The notes beneath the pieces are model-generated. The model saw only the letters and a program-made list of their open reading frames with translations, was not told the origin of the DNA and did no database searches. This document shows positions 8,835-17,229 of a stretch of 64,000 nt of DNA, in pieces. Location: contig NZ_CP079822.1 of the NCBI RefSeq assembly GCF_019334805.1, forward strand, positions 1,612,001-1,676,000, read 5' to 3'. Origin of the DNA: Rothia mucilaginosa (GTDB lineage Bacteria; Actinomycetota; Actinomycetes; Actinomycetales; Micrococcaceae). Numbering within the stretch: position 1 is the first letter of the stretch; each line of letters opens with the position of its first letter. The translations under genes were made by a program, and so were the position numbers.

Positions 8835-9325
8835 GGTTGGCTCCTAATGTCTGCGCGTTTTAGGTGTTGTGCGCGCGTGTATATAACTATGACCTCCACA
8901 AATTCGGCGCGCGGATGTGCACCGGTCGGGAGGTCATTCTCTTGGTCTCTATTTTAGCGATGTTTGGGTTGTGTGGGTAGTGGTGGAAAGCCGTGGGAAC
9001 GCCCGTTTTGGTGCTGAAAAGTTCAGGTTTTTGGTACCTGTATGTTTGGGTTTGAAACACAAATAGCCGCCCTTTCCCACCTATGGCACCGAAGAGACGA
9101 ATGAGGCTTCCTCGCATCTGTAAAGATGCGGGAAGCCTCATTCGTTTTAAAAATATTTTTAAATATTTGTGGGATTCTCGGTTTCTAGGGCAAAAAACGG
9201 TCAATAGCCCTGTGATTGATCGTTTTGTGCCGGTTCATCCCACGTCTGAACCGCCGTCCCTACCGAACCGCAGCCTCCATCGAGGTGAGTTGCACGGTTC
9301 AGTGAGCGGGGTCAGGGGTAAGGAA
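8835..9325. other. 491-bp intergenic region between pfkA and aspC
   Basis: No convincing gene. Near pfkA, GACCTCC (about 8890) and GGAGGTC (about 8930) form an inverted repeat that would fold in the pfkA leader. The main structure is the stem-loop at 9097-9150. A 105-codon minus-strand open frame runs through the region but crosses the hairpin, lacks a ribosome-binding site and resembles nothing I know. Confidence 0.6.
9097..9150 (+). terminator. very strong stem-loop with downstream T-run
   Basis: ACGAATGAGGCTTCC-T-CGCATC pairs with GATGCG-GGAAGCCTCATTCGT, 21 bp with one bulged T and a 6-nt loop. TTTT and then AT-rich sequence follow on the plus strand, so as an intrinsic terminator it points rightwards, although no plus-strand gene lies directly upstream. 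It may also stop minus-strand transcription from aspC. Confidence 0.65.
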
Positions 9326-10528
9326 CTAGTCGCGTGCCTGACCGAGGAACTTCTGCAGACGTGCCAGGCCCTCTGCCAGGTCCTCGTCGCTCAGGGCGTA
9401 GGAGAGGCGCAGGTAGCCGCTGGGGCCGAATGCCTCACCGGGAACCACGGCGACCTCAGCCTTTTCGAGGATGAGCTCAGCCAGTTCTGCGGTGGTCTGC
9501 GGGCGTACGCCTGCGATTTCCTTGCCGAGCAGCTCGCGTACGTCCGGGTAGGCGTAGAACGCGCCGGTGGGTACGGGGCAGTGAACGCCTTCAATAGCGT
9601 TCAGGCCCTCCACAATGGTGCGGCGGCGGCGATCGAAGGCGGTGTGCATGATTTCCACGTCATCCTGCGGGCCGGTCAGTGCTTCAAGGGCGGCACGCTG
9701 GGCGATGTTGTTGACGTTGGAGGTCATGTGGGACTGCAGGTTGGAGGCTGCGGCGATAACGTCGCGCGGGCCAATCATCCAGCCCACACGCCAACCGGTC
9801 ATGGCGTAGGTCTTTGCCACGCCGTTGAGAATGACGCATAGGTCAGCGAGCTCGGGTACTGCCTTCAGGATGGAGACTGCCTTAACACCGTCATAGGTGA
9901 GGTGTTCGTAAATCTCGTCGGTCAGCACGAAAATACCCTTGGACAGTGCCCATTCGCCGATGGCTCGGGTTTCCTCTTCGGTGTAGACGGCACCGGTCGG
10001 GTTGGAGGGGGAGACGAAGATGAGTGCCTTGGTGGCGGGGGTGTATGCGGCTTCGAGCTGCTCGACGGTGACCTTGTAGTGCTGGTCGCTACCGGCGAAC
10101 ACCTCGATGGGGTTGCCGCCTGCCAGGCGGATGCATTCGGGGTAGGTGGTCCAGTAGGGCGCGGGCAGTAGGACGTCGTCGCCTTCGTCGATGACGGTTG
10201 CAAAGGCCTGGTAGACGGCCTGCTTGCCGCCGTTGGTGACGATAACCTGGGAGGGGTCAACCTCTACACCGGAGTCGCGCAGGGTCTTTTCGGCAATGGC
10301 TTTCTTCAGCTCGGGAAGGCCGGATGCGGGGGAGTAGCGGAAGTTCTTGGGGTCGTTGAGCGCTTCGCGTGCTGCGTCAACAATGTGCGCGGGGGTGGGG
10401 AAGTCCGGTTCGCCTGCGCCGAAACCGATGACGGGGCGTCCCTGAGCCTTGAGTGCTTTTGCCTTTGCGTCGACGGCAAGGGTTGCGGAGGGTGCGATGG
10501 CACCGATGCGGCTTGAAATACGCGCCAT
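9326..10528 (-). CDS. aspC: class I aspartate aminotransferase
   Basis: A 400-residue PLP-dependent fold-type I aminotransferase that would interconvert aspartate and 2-oxoglutarate with oxaloacetate and glutamate. Visible motifs are [12 protein letters not shown] at the N-terminus, [10 protein letters not shown] (substrate loop), LTDEIYEHL (cofactor Asp/Tyr), [16 protein letters not shown] with the Schiff-base Lys, and a C-terminal YLRLSYALS segment with the substrate-binding Arg. ATG 10528 follows a purine-rich AAGAGAAGAGAG; the 28 codons of open frame upstream do not resemble the family. Its position divergent from tRNA-Trp/secE/nusG is conserved across actinobacteria. Confidence 0.9.
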   Translation of the reverse strand: MARISSRIGAIAPSATLAVDAKAKALKAQGRPVIGFGAGEPDFPTPAHIVDAAREALNDPKNFRYSPASGLPELKKAIAEKTLRDSGVEVDPSQVIVTNGGKQAVYQAFATVIDEGDDVLLPAPYWTTYPECIRLAGGNPIEVFAGSDQHYKVTVEQLEAAYTPATKALIFVSPSNPTGAVYTEEETRAIGEWALSKGIFVLTDEIYEHLTYDGVKAVSILKAVPELADLCVILNGVAKTYAMTGWRVGWMIGPRDVIAAASNLQSHMTSNVNNIAQRAALEALTGPQDDVEIMHTAFDRRRRTIVEGLNAIEGVHCPVPTGAFYAYPDVRELLGKEIAGVRPQTTAELAELILEKAEVAVVPGEAFGPSGYLRLSYALSDEDLAEGLARLQKFLGQARD

Positions 10529-10883
10529 GGGGCTCTCTTCTCTTTCTTCTTGTGCGCTGCCGGCGTGAAGTCGACAAGGGAATAGGTGATGGGAATACGC
10601 GTGGGGGACCAATTCGCGCGTGATGGGCGCGGGTGTGAGCGGCGTTCCTTAGTAATAGAATACGGGTCACTAGTGGTGATGCGGAACCCTTCGTCAAGGT
10701 ATCTCAAGAGGTTTTTCGAAAAAATATTACATTCTGAAGTTGCATCGGCCCCGAAAGATGGTTTACAGTTAGTTCTGCACCCGCAAGGGTGTAATTGTTT
10801 GCCCCTCTAAAGCCACGGCTTAGGAGGCAGTGGAGGAGTAAGCACGTGAGAAGCAACTCTCACACCTGAAGTGAAAACTTCAA
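10529..10883. other. divergent promoter region between aspC and tRNA-Trp
   Basis: No gene. Toward aspC, the minus strand carries TTGACG (10697-10692), 17 bp, then ACTAGT (10674-10669) as a possible weak promoter. Toward the tRNA there is a better plus-strand promoter at 10740-10769. Confidence 0.5.
10740..10769 (+). promoter_or_regulatory. promoter of tRNA-Trp-secE-nusG
   Basis: TTGCAT (10740-10745), an 18-bp spacer and TACAGT (10764-10769) form a plausible primary sigma promoter about 115 bp before the tRNA. Confidence 0.5.
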
Positions 10884-10956
10884 AGGGTGGTGGCTCAATT
10901 GGTAGAGCAGCGGTCTCCAAAACCGCAGGTTGCAGGTTCGAGTCCTGTCCGCCCTG
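10884..10956 (+). tRNA. trnW: tRNA-Trp (anticodon CCA)
   Basis: The 73-nt sequence folds as a tRNA. The acceptor arm AGGGTGG pairs with CCGCCCT (one G-U), with discriminator G. The D-arm is GGCTCAATTGGTAGAGC, the anticodon stem-loop GCGGTCTCCAAAACCGC has anticodon CCA, and the T-arm is CAGGTTCGAGTCCTG. CCA is not encoded. It lies 77 bp upstream of secE, the standard actinobacterial arrangement. Confidence 0.97.
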
Positions 10957-11033
10957 CTTTTATTGCCTCAATAACATCTTCGTACGCCCGTTCCCCGGGC
11001 GTACTTTTTTAGACTCAGAAAGGGGCAGAAGAA

Positions 11034-11312
11034 ATGGCATCGTCTGCTACCGCCGAGAAGGCTGTTCAGCCCGGCGCATCGTCGAAGAGCGATAAGAAGC
11101 TCGGTTTCTTCGGCCGTATTTTTGCATTCCTCCGTGAAGTTATTGCGGAGTTGAAGAAGGTTACTACTCCCACCGGGCGCGAACTGGTTGGTTACTTCTT
11201 CGGAGTTCTGTTCTTTGTCGTGGTGATGCTCCTGCTTATTTCTGGTCTGGATTATCTTTTCGGCCAGGGAGCATTCTGGATTTTCGGTAACGGAACGATC
11301 AAGCGTAACTAG
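11034..11312 (+). CDS. secE: preprotein translocase subunit SecE
   Basis: A 92-residue small SecYEG subunit: a charged N-terminal cytoplasmic region, the conserved amphipathic segment REVIAELKKVTTPTGRELVG (about residues 38-57), then one transmembrane helix (FFGVLFFVVVMLLLISGLDYLF). ATG 11034 is preceded by AAGGGGCAGAAG. It follows tRNA-Trp and precedes nusG, its near-universal partner. Confidence 0.95.
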   Translation: MASSATAEKAVQPGASSKSDKKLGFFGRIFAFLREVIAELKKVTTPTGRELVGYFFGVLFFVVVMLLLISGLDYLFGQGAFWIFGNGTIKRN

Positions 11313-11416
11313 TACTGGCTGCATCCTGATCTGGGGTGCCCCATCAGTGATTTCCCTCAGCGTATTGGTGAGTGGGAGTCCCCTCTAGATGATTAACGAT
11401 AGAAAGTAGGAGCGAC

Positions 11417-12163
11417 GTGTCCGAGCAGGAACTGGTATCCGAGATTGAAGAGGTCGAGGTAGCCGCTGCTGAGGCTACTGAGGAGTCTGCGGCTATTGAG
11501 CAGCAGGCTGAGGAAGCTACCGAGGCTGTCGAGGTGGCTGAAGCAGCTGCTGAGGCGGCTGAGGAAGTCGACGCTCTGGAAGAATTCAAGTCCAAGCTGC
11601 GCCGTCAGGCGGGCGACTGGTACGTGGTGCACACCTACTCCGGTTACGAGAACAAGGTGAAGACCGGTATCGAGACCCGTATCCAGAACCTGGAAGCTGA
11701 AGATGAGATCTTCGAGGTTCAGGTTCCCATGGAGACCGTGGTTGAGTTCAAGAACACCGTGAAGAAGACCATCCGCCGCGTGCGCGTTCCCGGTTACGTT
11801 CTGGTTCGTATGGAACTGACCGACCACTCGTGGGGCGTTGTCCGCCACACCCCCGGTGTGACTGGCTTCGTGGGTCAGGATGCGTACAACCCGGTCCCGC
11901 TGCGCATGGACGAGGTCTTTGACATGCTCCTGCCGGTCTTTGAAGAGCAGCAGCAGAGCCAGGGCCTGCCCGTTTCCAAGCCCGTTATCGAGTCCGACTA
12001 CACTGTGGGCGAGAACGTCCGCGTGAAGTCCGGTGCTTTCGAGGGCATGGACGCTACCGTTTCGGAGATCAAGGGCGAGTCCCAGCAGATTGTTGTGATG
12101 ATTTCCGTCTTCGGCCGCGACACCCCGGTGACCTTGAGCTTCACCGAGATTGAAAAGATTTAA
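11417..12163 (+). CDS. nusG: transcription termination/antitermination factor NusG
   Basis: A 248-residue NusG. The first 55 or so residues are a Glu/Ala-rich acidic extension common in actinobacterial NusG. The NGN domain follows (DWYVVHTYSGYENKVKTGIE near residue 70, VPGYVLVRMELTD), and a C-terminal KOW domain starts near VGENVRVKSGAFEGMDATV. It binds RNA polymerase and couples it to Rho or the ribosome. The GTG start at 11417 follows AGGAG. A terminator directly after the stop separates it from rplK. Confidence 0.95.
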   Translation: MSEQELVSEIEEVEVAAAEATEESAAIEQQAEEATEAVEVAEAAAEAAEEVDALEEFKSKLRRQAGDWYVVHTYSGYENKVKTGIETRIQNLEAEDEIFEVQVPMETVVEFKNTVKKTIRRVRVPGYVLVRMELTDHSWGVVRHTPGVTGFVGQDAYNPVPLRMDEVFDMLLPVFEEQQQSQGLPVSKPVIESDYTVGENVRVKSGAFEGMDATVSEIKGESQQIVVMISVFGRDTPVTLSFTEIEKI

Positions 12164-12181
12164 CGCTTCTAGCGTGTGAAT

Positions 12182-12217
12182 ATGAGCCTCGCACTGTTGG
12201 TGCGGGGCTCATATTTT
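12182..12217 (+). terminator. rho-independent terminator of secE-nusG
   Basis: GAGCC-TCGCAC pairs with GTGCGG-GGCTC around a 5-nt loop and is followed by ATATTTT, 20 bp after the nusG stop. Confidence 0.85.
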
Positions 12218-12272
12218 GTGTCGGCTTTATAAGCGGCGGCTGTGCGGGCGGGGTTTAATCTTTCTGCTAGCT

Positions 12273-12306
12273 GGCACTGGATTAAGTTGCTGTTTAACGC
12301 TAGAAT
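12273..12306 (+). promoter_or_regulatory. promoter of rplK-rplA with shared ribosomal-operon box
   Basis: GGCACTGGATTAAG (12273-12286) lies upstream of a -10 TAGAAT (12301-12306). The same 14-nt box, with two changes, sits at the same distance from the -10 TATAGT in front of rpsL. The leader to rplK would be about 115 nt. Confidence 0.6.
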
Positions 12307-12427
12307 GTTGGTTTGTGTATGCGCATGTCACGCTTTCATGTGGATGCACGGGTGACCGCGCCACGGTCACCGTCTTGCCGGCGTACGCTCCTGTGCGTCG
12401 GTTCCCAGCTAAGAAAAGGACCCTACA

Positions 12428-12856
12428 TTGGCTCCCAAGAAGAAGGTCACTGGCCTCATCAAGCTGCAGATCCAGGCAGGCGCCGCTAACCCGGCTCCCC
12501 CCGTCGGCCCCGCACTGGGCTCGCACGGTGTGAACATCATGGAGTTCTGCAAGGCATACAACGCTGCAACTGAGTCGCAGCGCGGTAACATCATCCCCGT
12601 TGAGATTACCGTCTACGAGGATCGCTCCTTCACCTTCATCACCAAGACTCCTCCGGCTTCCCAGCTGATCAAGAAGGCTGCTGGCGTTGCTAAGGGCTCC
12701 GCTGTTCCTCACACCACCAAGGTTGGTTCGCTGACCGAGGCTCAGGTGCGCGAGATCGCTGAGACCAAGATGCCCGACCTGAACGCAAACGACCTGGATG
12801 CTGCTTCCAAGATCATCGCAGGTACCGCTCGTTCCATGGGTATCACCGTCGAGTAA
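12428..12856 (+). CDS. rplK: 50S ribosomal protein L11
   Basis: A 142-residue L11, part of the GTPase-associated centre on 23S rRNA. Family signatures are [20 protein letters not shown] at the start, [15 protein letters not shown] and the C-terminal rRNA-binding helix region [20 protein letters not shown]. Translation starts at a TTG (12428), preceded by AAAAGGACC; no in-frame ATG gives a full-length L11. First gene of rplK-rplA. Confidence 0.97.
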   Translation: MAPKKKVTGLIKLQIQAGAANPAPPVGPALGSHGVNIMEFCKAYNAATESQRGNIIPVEITVYEDRSFTFITKTPPASQLIKKAAGVAKGSAVPHTTKVGSLTEAQVREIAETKMPDLNANDLDAASKIIAGTARSMGITVE

Positions 12857-12993
12857 TTTCGGTTCGCCGAATAGCCGAGTAATCGGCACCGTAGATTTTT
12901 CTACACAGAACTTGTAAATGCCCGTCGTATGGACGGGATGTGGCAGAGCCGAGCGCGGCTCACGAGACCACAACTGCATAAGGAGAAAAGCAG

Positions 12994-13689
12994 ATGGCAA
13001 AGCGCAGCAAGGCGTACAAGGCAGCTGTAGCCAAGATTGAAGAGGGTAAGCTCTACACCCCCGCCGAGGCAGTTGCCCTGGCGAAGGAAACCTCTTCCAC
13101 CAAGACCGACGCAACCGTTGAGGTTGCACTGCGTCTGTCCGTTGACCCCCGTAAGGCAGACCAGATGGTTCGCGGTACCGTGAACCTGCCCCACGGCACC
13201 GGTAAGACCGCTCGCGTGGTTGTTTTCGCAGCAGGCCCCAAGGCTGCTGAGGCTGAGGCAGCTGGCGCTGACTACGTTGGTTCCGACGAGCTGATCGCAA
13301 AGGTCGCTGGCGGCTGGACCGACTTCGACGCAGCGGTTGCAACCCCCGACATGATGGGCAAGGTCGGCCGCCTGGGTAAGATCCTGGGTCCCCGTAACCT
13401 GATGCCGAACCCCAAGACCGGTACCGTGACCATGGATGTTGCAAAGGCTGTTGCAGACATCAAGGGCGGTAAGATCGACTTCCGCGTTGACCGTAACTCC
13501 AACCTGCACTTCATCATCGGTAAGGCTTCCTTCACCGCTGAGCAGCTGGATGAGAACTTCCAGGCAGCTCTGGAAGAGGTTAACCGCCTGAAGCCCTCTT
13601 CGGCTAAGGGTCGTTACATCTCCAAGGCAACCGTTGCTACCACCTTCGGCCCCGGCATCCCCGTTGATCCGGCTGCCGTTGCTGCCTAA
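12994..13689 (+). CDS. rplA: 50S ribosomal protein L1
   Basis: A 231-residue L1, the stalk protein near the E site and, in many bacteria, the translational repressor of its own operon. Full-length, with the conserved central block [20 protein letters not shown] (about residues 125-144). ATG 12994 follows AAGGAGAAAAGCAG. The 137-nt gap after rplK holds three small hairpins (for example CCCGTC-GTAT-GGACGGG and GAGCCG-AGCG-CGGCTC) that could be an L1 target, but I cannot show this. Confidence 0.97.
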   Translation: MAKRSKAYKAAVAKIEEGKLYTPAEAVALAKETSSTKTDATVEVALRLSVDPRKADQMVRGTVNLPHGTGKTARVVVFAAGPKAAEAEAAGADYVGSDELIAKVAGGWTDFDAAVATPDMMGKVGRLGKILGPRNLMPNPKTGTVTMDVAKAVADIKGGKIDFRVDRNSNLHFIIGKASFTAEQLDENFQAALEEVNRLKPSSAKGRYISKATVATTFGPGIPVDPAAVAA

Positions 13690-13722
13690 GGTATGCACCT
13701 GTAGCTTCTAGCATGAGCTAGT

Positions 13723-13760
13723 AATCGCCCCCGACGTTTAGGCGTCGGGGGCGATTTTTT
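13723..13760 (+). terminator. rho-independent terminator of rplK-rplA
   Basis: ATCGCCCCCGACG pairs with CGTCGGGGGCGAT around a short loop, followed by six or more T residues. Confidence 0.92.
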
Positions 13761-13875
13761 ATGCGCGGATTTATATAAAGAAACACGACGTTGCGTGGCG
13801 AGCATCGGTTAATGTACGTCATAGACTTCCAGCTTTTATAGAGTTAAAACGTAGAATGAACCCCTGGCTGTGATT

Positions 13876-13911
13876 GCTTCTTCCGGTATCTGAACCGTTG
13901 ACGGAAGAAGC
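13876..13911 (+). repeat. 10-bp inverted repeat in leader of TDT transporter gene
   Basis: GCTTCTTCCG (13876-13885) and CGGAAGAAGC (13902-13911) are perfect complements separated by 16 nt, 44 bp before the transporter ATG. It could be an operator or an RNA hairpin. There is no T-run. Confidence 0.55.
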
Positions 13912-13954
13912 CCGTACGCTTCCTTATCACCCCATCCATGACGAGAGAGAGTTT

Positions 13955-14929
13955 ATGTCTTCTTCTACCCAGAATGCGCAGATAGCCCGTCGCGGCCTCA
14001 GCGTGCCGGTTAATTATTTTGCGGTGGCGCTGGGTACCGGCGCATTGGGTGCCGCTTGGCGTACCGGTGCGTCGAAGGGAATGGCGCCCGATTGGGTGGG
14101 CGAGAGCATCCTGGCTTTTAACGCCGTGGTGTGGTTGCTCCTTGTGGGTTTTCTGGTTCACTCAGTGGTGAAGTACCGGGCGTGGGTGCGTGGTTTTTGG
14201 GAGCATCCGGCGCGTACCTGTTTCTTTTCGCTGATTCCGGCGACGACCGCGCAGGTGGGTGCGGCCCTCTACCCGTATGCTGAGGTTCCGGCTCTGACCC
14301 TGGTTGTGCTGGGGGCTGTGGGTCAGCTGTATTTTGCGTCTCATCGCATCGCCGGCACGTGGCGTGGCGGGTATGCGCCCGAGGCGGCCTCGCCGGTGCT
14401 GTATCTGCCCACTGTGGCGACGAACTTTGCGACCGCTACGGCGATGGGTTTTGTGGGATGGCGCGATATGGCGATGCTCTTTTTCGGGGCGGGCCTGATT
14501 TCGTGGTTCAGTATCGAGGCCGCGATTCTGAGCCGCCTGCGCACCCTGACTCCGCTGCCTCAGGGGGAGCGCGGCATTATTGGTATCCAGATGGCACCGC
14601 CTTTTGTGGGTGGTAACGCGTACTTGGCGGCTAATGGTGGCACGGTTGACTGGTTCTTCCTGGTGATGACGGGTTACGGCATTCTGCAGCTGATTTTCCT
14701 GATGCGTTTGCTCCCGTGGGTGCTTGAGGGTGGTTTCTCGATGAGCATGTGGGGCTTCTCCTTCGGTATGGCTTCCATGGTTGCGAGCGGTATCCGTTTG
14801 ACGGCTGCTGGTTCGCTGGGGCTGGTGGGTCCTGTTTTGACGGTGGCGGGTACGGCTTTCCTCATCTTCCTGTGGGCGGGCACGCTGCATCTGGCGTTGA
14901 AGGGGCGTTTGCTGGTTCGCCCGAGCTAG
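13955..14929 (+). CDS. TDT/SLAC1-family transporter (TehA-like)
   Basis: A 324-residue integral membrane protein with about ten hydrophobic segments, matching the TDT family (tellurite resistance TehA, malate permeases, sulfite exporters, SLAC1 anion channels). The start SVPVNYFAVALGTGALGAAW and the Gly/Ala-rich helices fit. It is close in size to TehA, but the substrate cannot be read from sequence: an anion such as a dicarboxylate, sulfite or chloride is possible. ATG 13955 follows GAGAGAGAG; the longer open frame upstream lacks a ribosome-binding site. The next gene, an ABC ATPase on the same strand, need not be functionally linked. Confidence 0.75.
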   Translation: MSSSTQNAQIARRGLSVPVNYFAVALGTGALGAAWRTGASKGMAPDWVGESILAFNAVVWLLLVGFLVHSVVKYRAWVRGFWEHPARTCFFSLIPATTAQVGAALYPYAEVPALTLVVLGAVGQLYFASHRIAGTWRGGYAPEAASPVLYLPTVATNFATATAMGFVGWRDMAMLFFGAGLISWFSIEAAILSRLRTLTPLPQGERGIIGIQMAPPFVGGNAYLAANGGTVDWFFLVMTGYGILQLIFLMRLLPWVLEGGFSMSMWGFSFGMASMVASGIRLTAAGSLGLVGPVLTVAGTAFLIFLWAGTLHLALKGRLLVRPS

Positions 14930-15018
14930 GGTGCTCACATGAGACTCTGGCGTGAGGTTCGCGCACCGTTTTATGACGGCGCTTATCTTCTGCACCCGTG
15001 CCGGGTGTGAGTTTCAGC

Positions 15019-15024
15019 GATAAT
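15019..15024 (+). promoter_or_regulatory. -10 box implying a leaderless ABC ATPase transcript
   Basis: GATAAT ends 6 nt before ATG 15031, so transcription would start at or next to the start codon. No good -35 hexamer is visible. Confidence 0.4.
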
Positions 15025-15030
15025 GGGGGA

Positions 15031-16146
15031 ATGACTTCTGCATCCCACTCTTCTGCCGTGGCGGAGCCCTTTGATGGCCTGCGTATTCGAGGCGTCGCTA
15101 AGACCTTTGGCGCCGATACGACGGTTCTGAATGAGATTGACCTGGATGTACACCCTGGCGAGCTGATTTCTCTGGTTGGTTCTTCGGGTACGGGCAAGTC
15201 CACTCTGCTGCGCATTATTGCCGGCCTGGAGGAGCCGAGTGCGGGTCGGGTGACCTATGCCGGTCAGCCTCTGGAGCGCGGCTCGGTGGGTGTGGTTTTT
15301 CAGCGCCCTATTCTGTACCCGCACCTGAGCGTGAAGGACAATATTCTCTTCCCGACCCGGCTGGGCGCGTTTGCCGGTCGGGTTGATATGGGCTACTACC
15401 GTGAGCTGCTGGAGGCGTTGAAGCTTGAGGGGTTGGAGTCTCGTAAGCCTTCGCAGCTGTCGGGCGGTCAGGCGCAGCGTGTGGGTATTGCGCGTGCTTT
15501 AATTCGTCGTGCCCCGGTGGTTCTTTTTGATGAGCCGCTGGCGAGTGTGGATGAAGAGATGAGCGCGAGTATCCGCGCCGATATTGTGCGCCTGCATGAG
15601 CGTTACGGTTTTACGGGTCTGTACGTGACCCATGATCAGAATGAGGCGCTCATGCTGGGTCAGCGGGTGGCGGTGATGGATGCTGGCTACCTGGTGCAGG
15701 TGGATACTCCGGAGCGGCTGCTGGCGCATCCGCATACTCTGCAGGTGGCTAAGCTTTTGGCGGCGCCCGCGCTGAACCTTTTGAATCTTGAGGATTCTGA
15801 GTCGCTTCCTGCCGGGTGTGAGCTGGCGATTCGTGCGACCGCGCTGTGCCCTGTGGCAGCAGACGCTGCTCATGCTCTGCCGGTGCAGGTGCTTGGCAGC
15901 CGCCATCTGGTGGGCGGCATGCTGTACAGTGCGCGTCTGTTAGAGGCGGTGTCCCTACCTCTGGAATCTCGACGGGCTTCGGTGGATTCTGAGTTGAGTG
16001 CCCGAGTGCGTGCCGGTCAGGAGCTTGAGTTCTTTATCTCGGATGCGCAGGGCGGCTCCTCCCTAAGTATTGGGGAGCGGGTGTACCTGGGGGTGGCGGC
16101 GGAGCGTTGCTTCTTGTTCTCAGGCGGAAAGCGCTTTTACCTCTAA
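15031..16146 (+). CDS. orphan ABC transporter ATP-binding protein (MalK/UgpC-like)
   Basis: A 371-residue ATPase. Motifs in order: Walker A GSSGTGKST (near residue 53), Q-loop VVFQRPILYPHLS, signature LSGGQAQRV, Walker B VVLFDEP, D-loop ASVDE, H-loop VTHD. About 130 C-terminal residues form a beta-rich regulatory extension resembling the TOBE/OB region of the CUT1 sugar-transporter ATPases MalK and UgpC. No permease or binding protein is adjacent, so it may serve distant transporters as MsiK does in Streptomyces; that is inference. The frame is open to a GTG at 14998. ATG 15031 is preferred from homology and from the -10 placement, although the GGGGGA before it is too close to be a normal ribosome-binding site. 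Confidence 0.85.
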   Translation: MTSASHSSAVAEPFDGLRIRGVAKTFGADTTVLNEIDLDVHPGELISLVGSSGTGKSTLLRIIAGLEEPSAGRVTYAGQPLERGSVGVVFQRPILYPHLSVKDNILFPTRLGAFAGRVDMGYYRELLEALKLEGLESRKPSQLSGGQAQRVGIARALIRRAPVVLFDEPLASVDEEMSASIRADIVRLHERYGFTGLYVTHDQNEALMLGQRVAVMDAGYLVQVDTPERLLAHPHTLQVAKLLAAPALNLLNLEDSESLPAGCELAIRATALCPVAADAAHALPVQVLGSRHLVGGMLYSARLLEAVSLPLESRRASVDSELSARVRAGQELEFFISDAQGGSSLSIGERVYLGVAAERCFLFSGGKRFYL

Positions 16147-16182
16147 AACACGTCTTTGCTGGCTTTTAGCTGGGGCAAAAGC

Positions 16183-16228
16183 GCGGGTTAATCGGCTTAA
16201 AGAGGGGCTTTAAGTGATTAACCCCGCT
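16183..16228 (+). terminator. hairpin downstream of ABC ATPase gene
   Basis: GCGGGTTAATC-GGCTTAAAG pairs with CTTTAAG-TGATTAACCCCGC to form a long stem. Only a weak T-run follows, so termination efficiency is uncertain. Confidence 0.5.
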
Positions 16229-16254
16229 TAATCCCATGAATTTCTTGTTTTAAC

Positions 16255-16283
16255 TTGCGGCTAGGGCTTTAACCTGAGATGAT
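16255..16283 (+). promoter_or_regulatory. promoter of rplJ-rplL
   Basis: TTGCGG (16255-16260), 17 bp, then GATGAT (16278-16283) is the best promoter match ahead of the rplJ leader. Confidence 0.4.
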
Positions 16284-16289
16284 GAATGA

Positions 16290-16480
16290 ACCAAAGACCG
16301 CCGGTCTAGAACTATGTCCTCTATCGCCACCTCGGTGGAGACGAAGAACAGAGTTCTGATAAGAGCAGATTTCACTAGAAATCGCCGCCCGCGTAGGTAA
16401 CTCGAAGTGAATAGCCGTTGCCCTCATTCAGGGTGCCGTCTATCGTGCCTCGTACGCCTACGCGTCGGGGCATTTTTTAT
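16290..16480 (+). ncRNA. L10-type leader RNA with internal terminator ahead of rplJ-rplL
   Basis: The leader contains an AGAACT/AGTTCT-closed helix (about 16303-16354) enclosing CCAC-CTCG-GTGG with an asymmetric internal loop (GTCCTCTATCG opposite AGAC), resembling the kink-turn site bound by L10-L7/L12. A perfect hairpin GATTTC-ACTA-GAAATC follows. At 16446-16478 TGCCTCG-T-ACGC pairs with GCGTCGGGGCA and is followed by six T, a full intrinsic terminator 65 bp before rplJ. The combination implies feedback attenuation by L10. The family assignment is from pattern, not from a covariance search. Confidence 0.65.
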
Positions 16481-16544
16481 TGCTTGCAATAAATGCTTCG
16501 AGGCTCTACCGGCGACCTTACAAGAATCGGAAGAAGGAACTACC

Positions 16545-17075
16545 ATGGCGACTCAGGAAAAGATCGCTGCAGTATCCGAGCTGAAGGAACTCTTCGAAGC
16601 TTCGAACGCAGTCATCCTGACCGAATACCGCGGTCTCTCTGTTGCACAGCTCAAGGAGCTGCGTCGCGCACTCGGTGCAGAGACCGAATACGCCGTGGTG
16701 AAGAACACGCTGGCTGCTATTGCAGCTAAGGAAGCTGGCATCGACGCATTCGAAGGCCACCTCCAGGGTCCCTCCGCACTGGCATTCATCAAGGGCGACC
16801 TGATTGATGCTGCTAAGGGCCTGCGTGACTTTGCCAAGGCTAACCCCCAGCTGATTGTGAAGAACGGTTACTACGAAGGTGCCGCTCTTTCCGAGGACGA
16901 CGTCAAGCGCTACGCTGACCTGGAATCCCGCGAGGTTCTGCTGTCCAAGGTTGCAGGTGGTGCAAAGGCTACCATCGCACGCATCGCACAGGTTGTGGAC
17001 GCACTGCGCGTCAAGCTGGAGGAGCAGGAAGGCGCAGCTCCCGCTGCTGCCGAGGAGGCTTCGGAAGAGGCATAA
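16545..17075 (+). CDS. rplJ: 50S ribosomal protein L10
   Basis: A 176-residue L10, the stalk base that binds 23S rRNA and carries L7/L12 dimers on its C-terminal helix. The N-terminal TEYRGLSVAQLKELRRAL and AVVKNTLAAIAAKEAG blocks are typical, and the Ala/Glu-rich tail is the L12-binding region. ATG 16545 follows AAGAAGGAACTACC; the open frame upstream runs back through the leader terminator and is not coding. It is followed by rplL. Confidence 0.96.
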   Translation: MATQEKIAAVSELKELFEASNAVILTEYRGLSVAQLKELRRALGAETEYAVVKNTLAAIAAKEAGIDAFEGHLQGPSALAFIKGDLIDAAKGLRDFAKANPQLIVKNGYYEGAALSEDDVKRYADLESREVLLSKVAGGAKATIARIAQVVDALRVKLEEQEGAAPAAAEEASEEA

Positions 17076-17229
17076 GCCCCTTTCGTGCTACTGCACCAGC
17101 GCTGAGATACTCAGCAGCGTGAACGCGAACAGCGTGAACGCACCCTAAATTTGACCGACCCTTTCGGGTAGGTACTGAAGATTTACACCGCGGGCGTCAG
17201 CCCGCACCAGATAGTGAAGGAGCCAAACA

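Noticed and set aside
8887..9204. 105-codon minus-strand frame between pfkA and aspC
   Set aside because: It runs through the 21-bp stem-loop, has no ribosome-binding site and no recognisable similarity.
15031..16146. The orphan ATPase as the missing ModC
   Set aside because: Its C-terminal extension resembles MalK/UgpC rather than the molybdate-binding Mop region, and it lies 13 kb from modAB next to unrelated genes.
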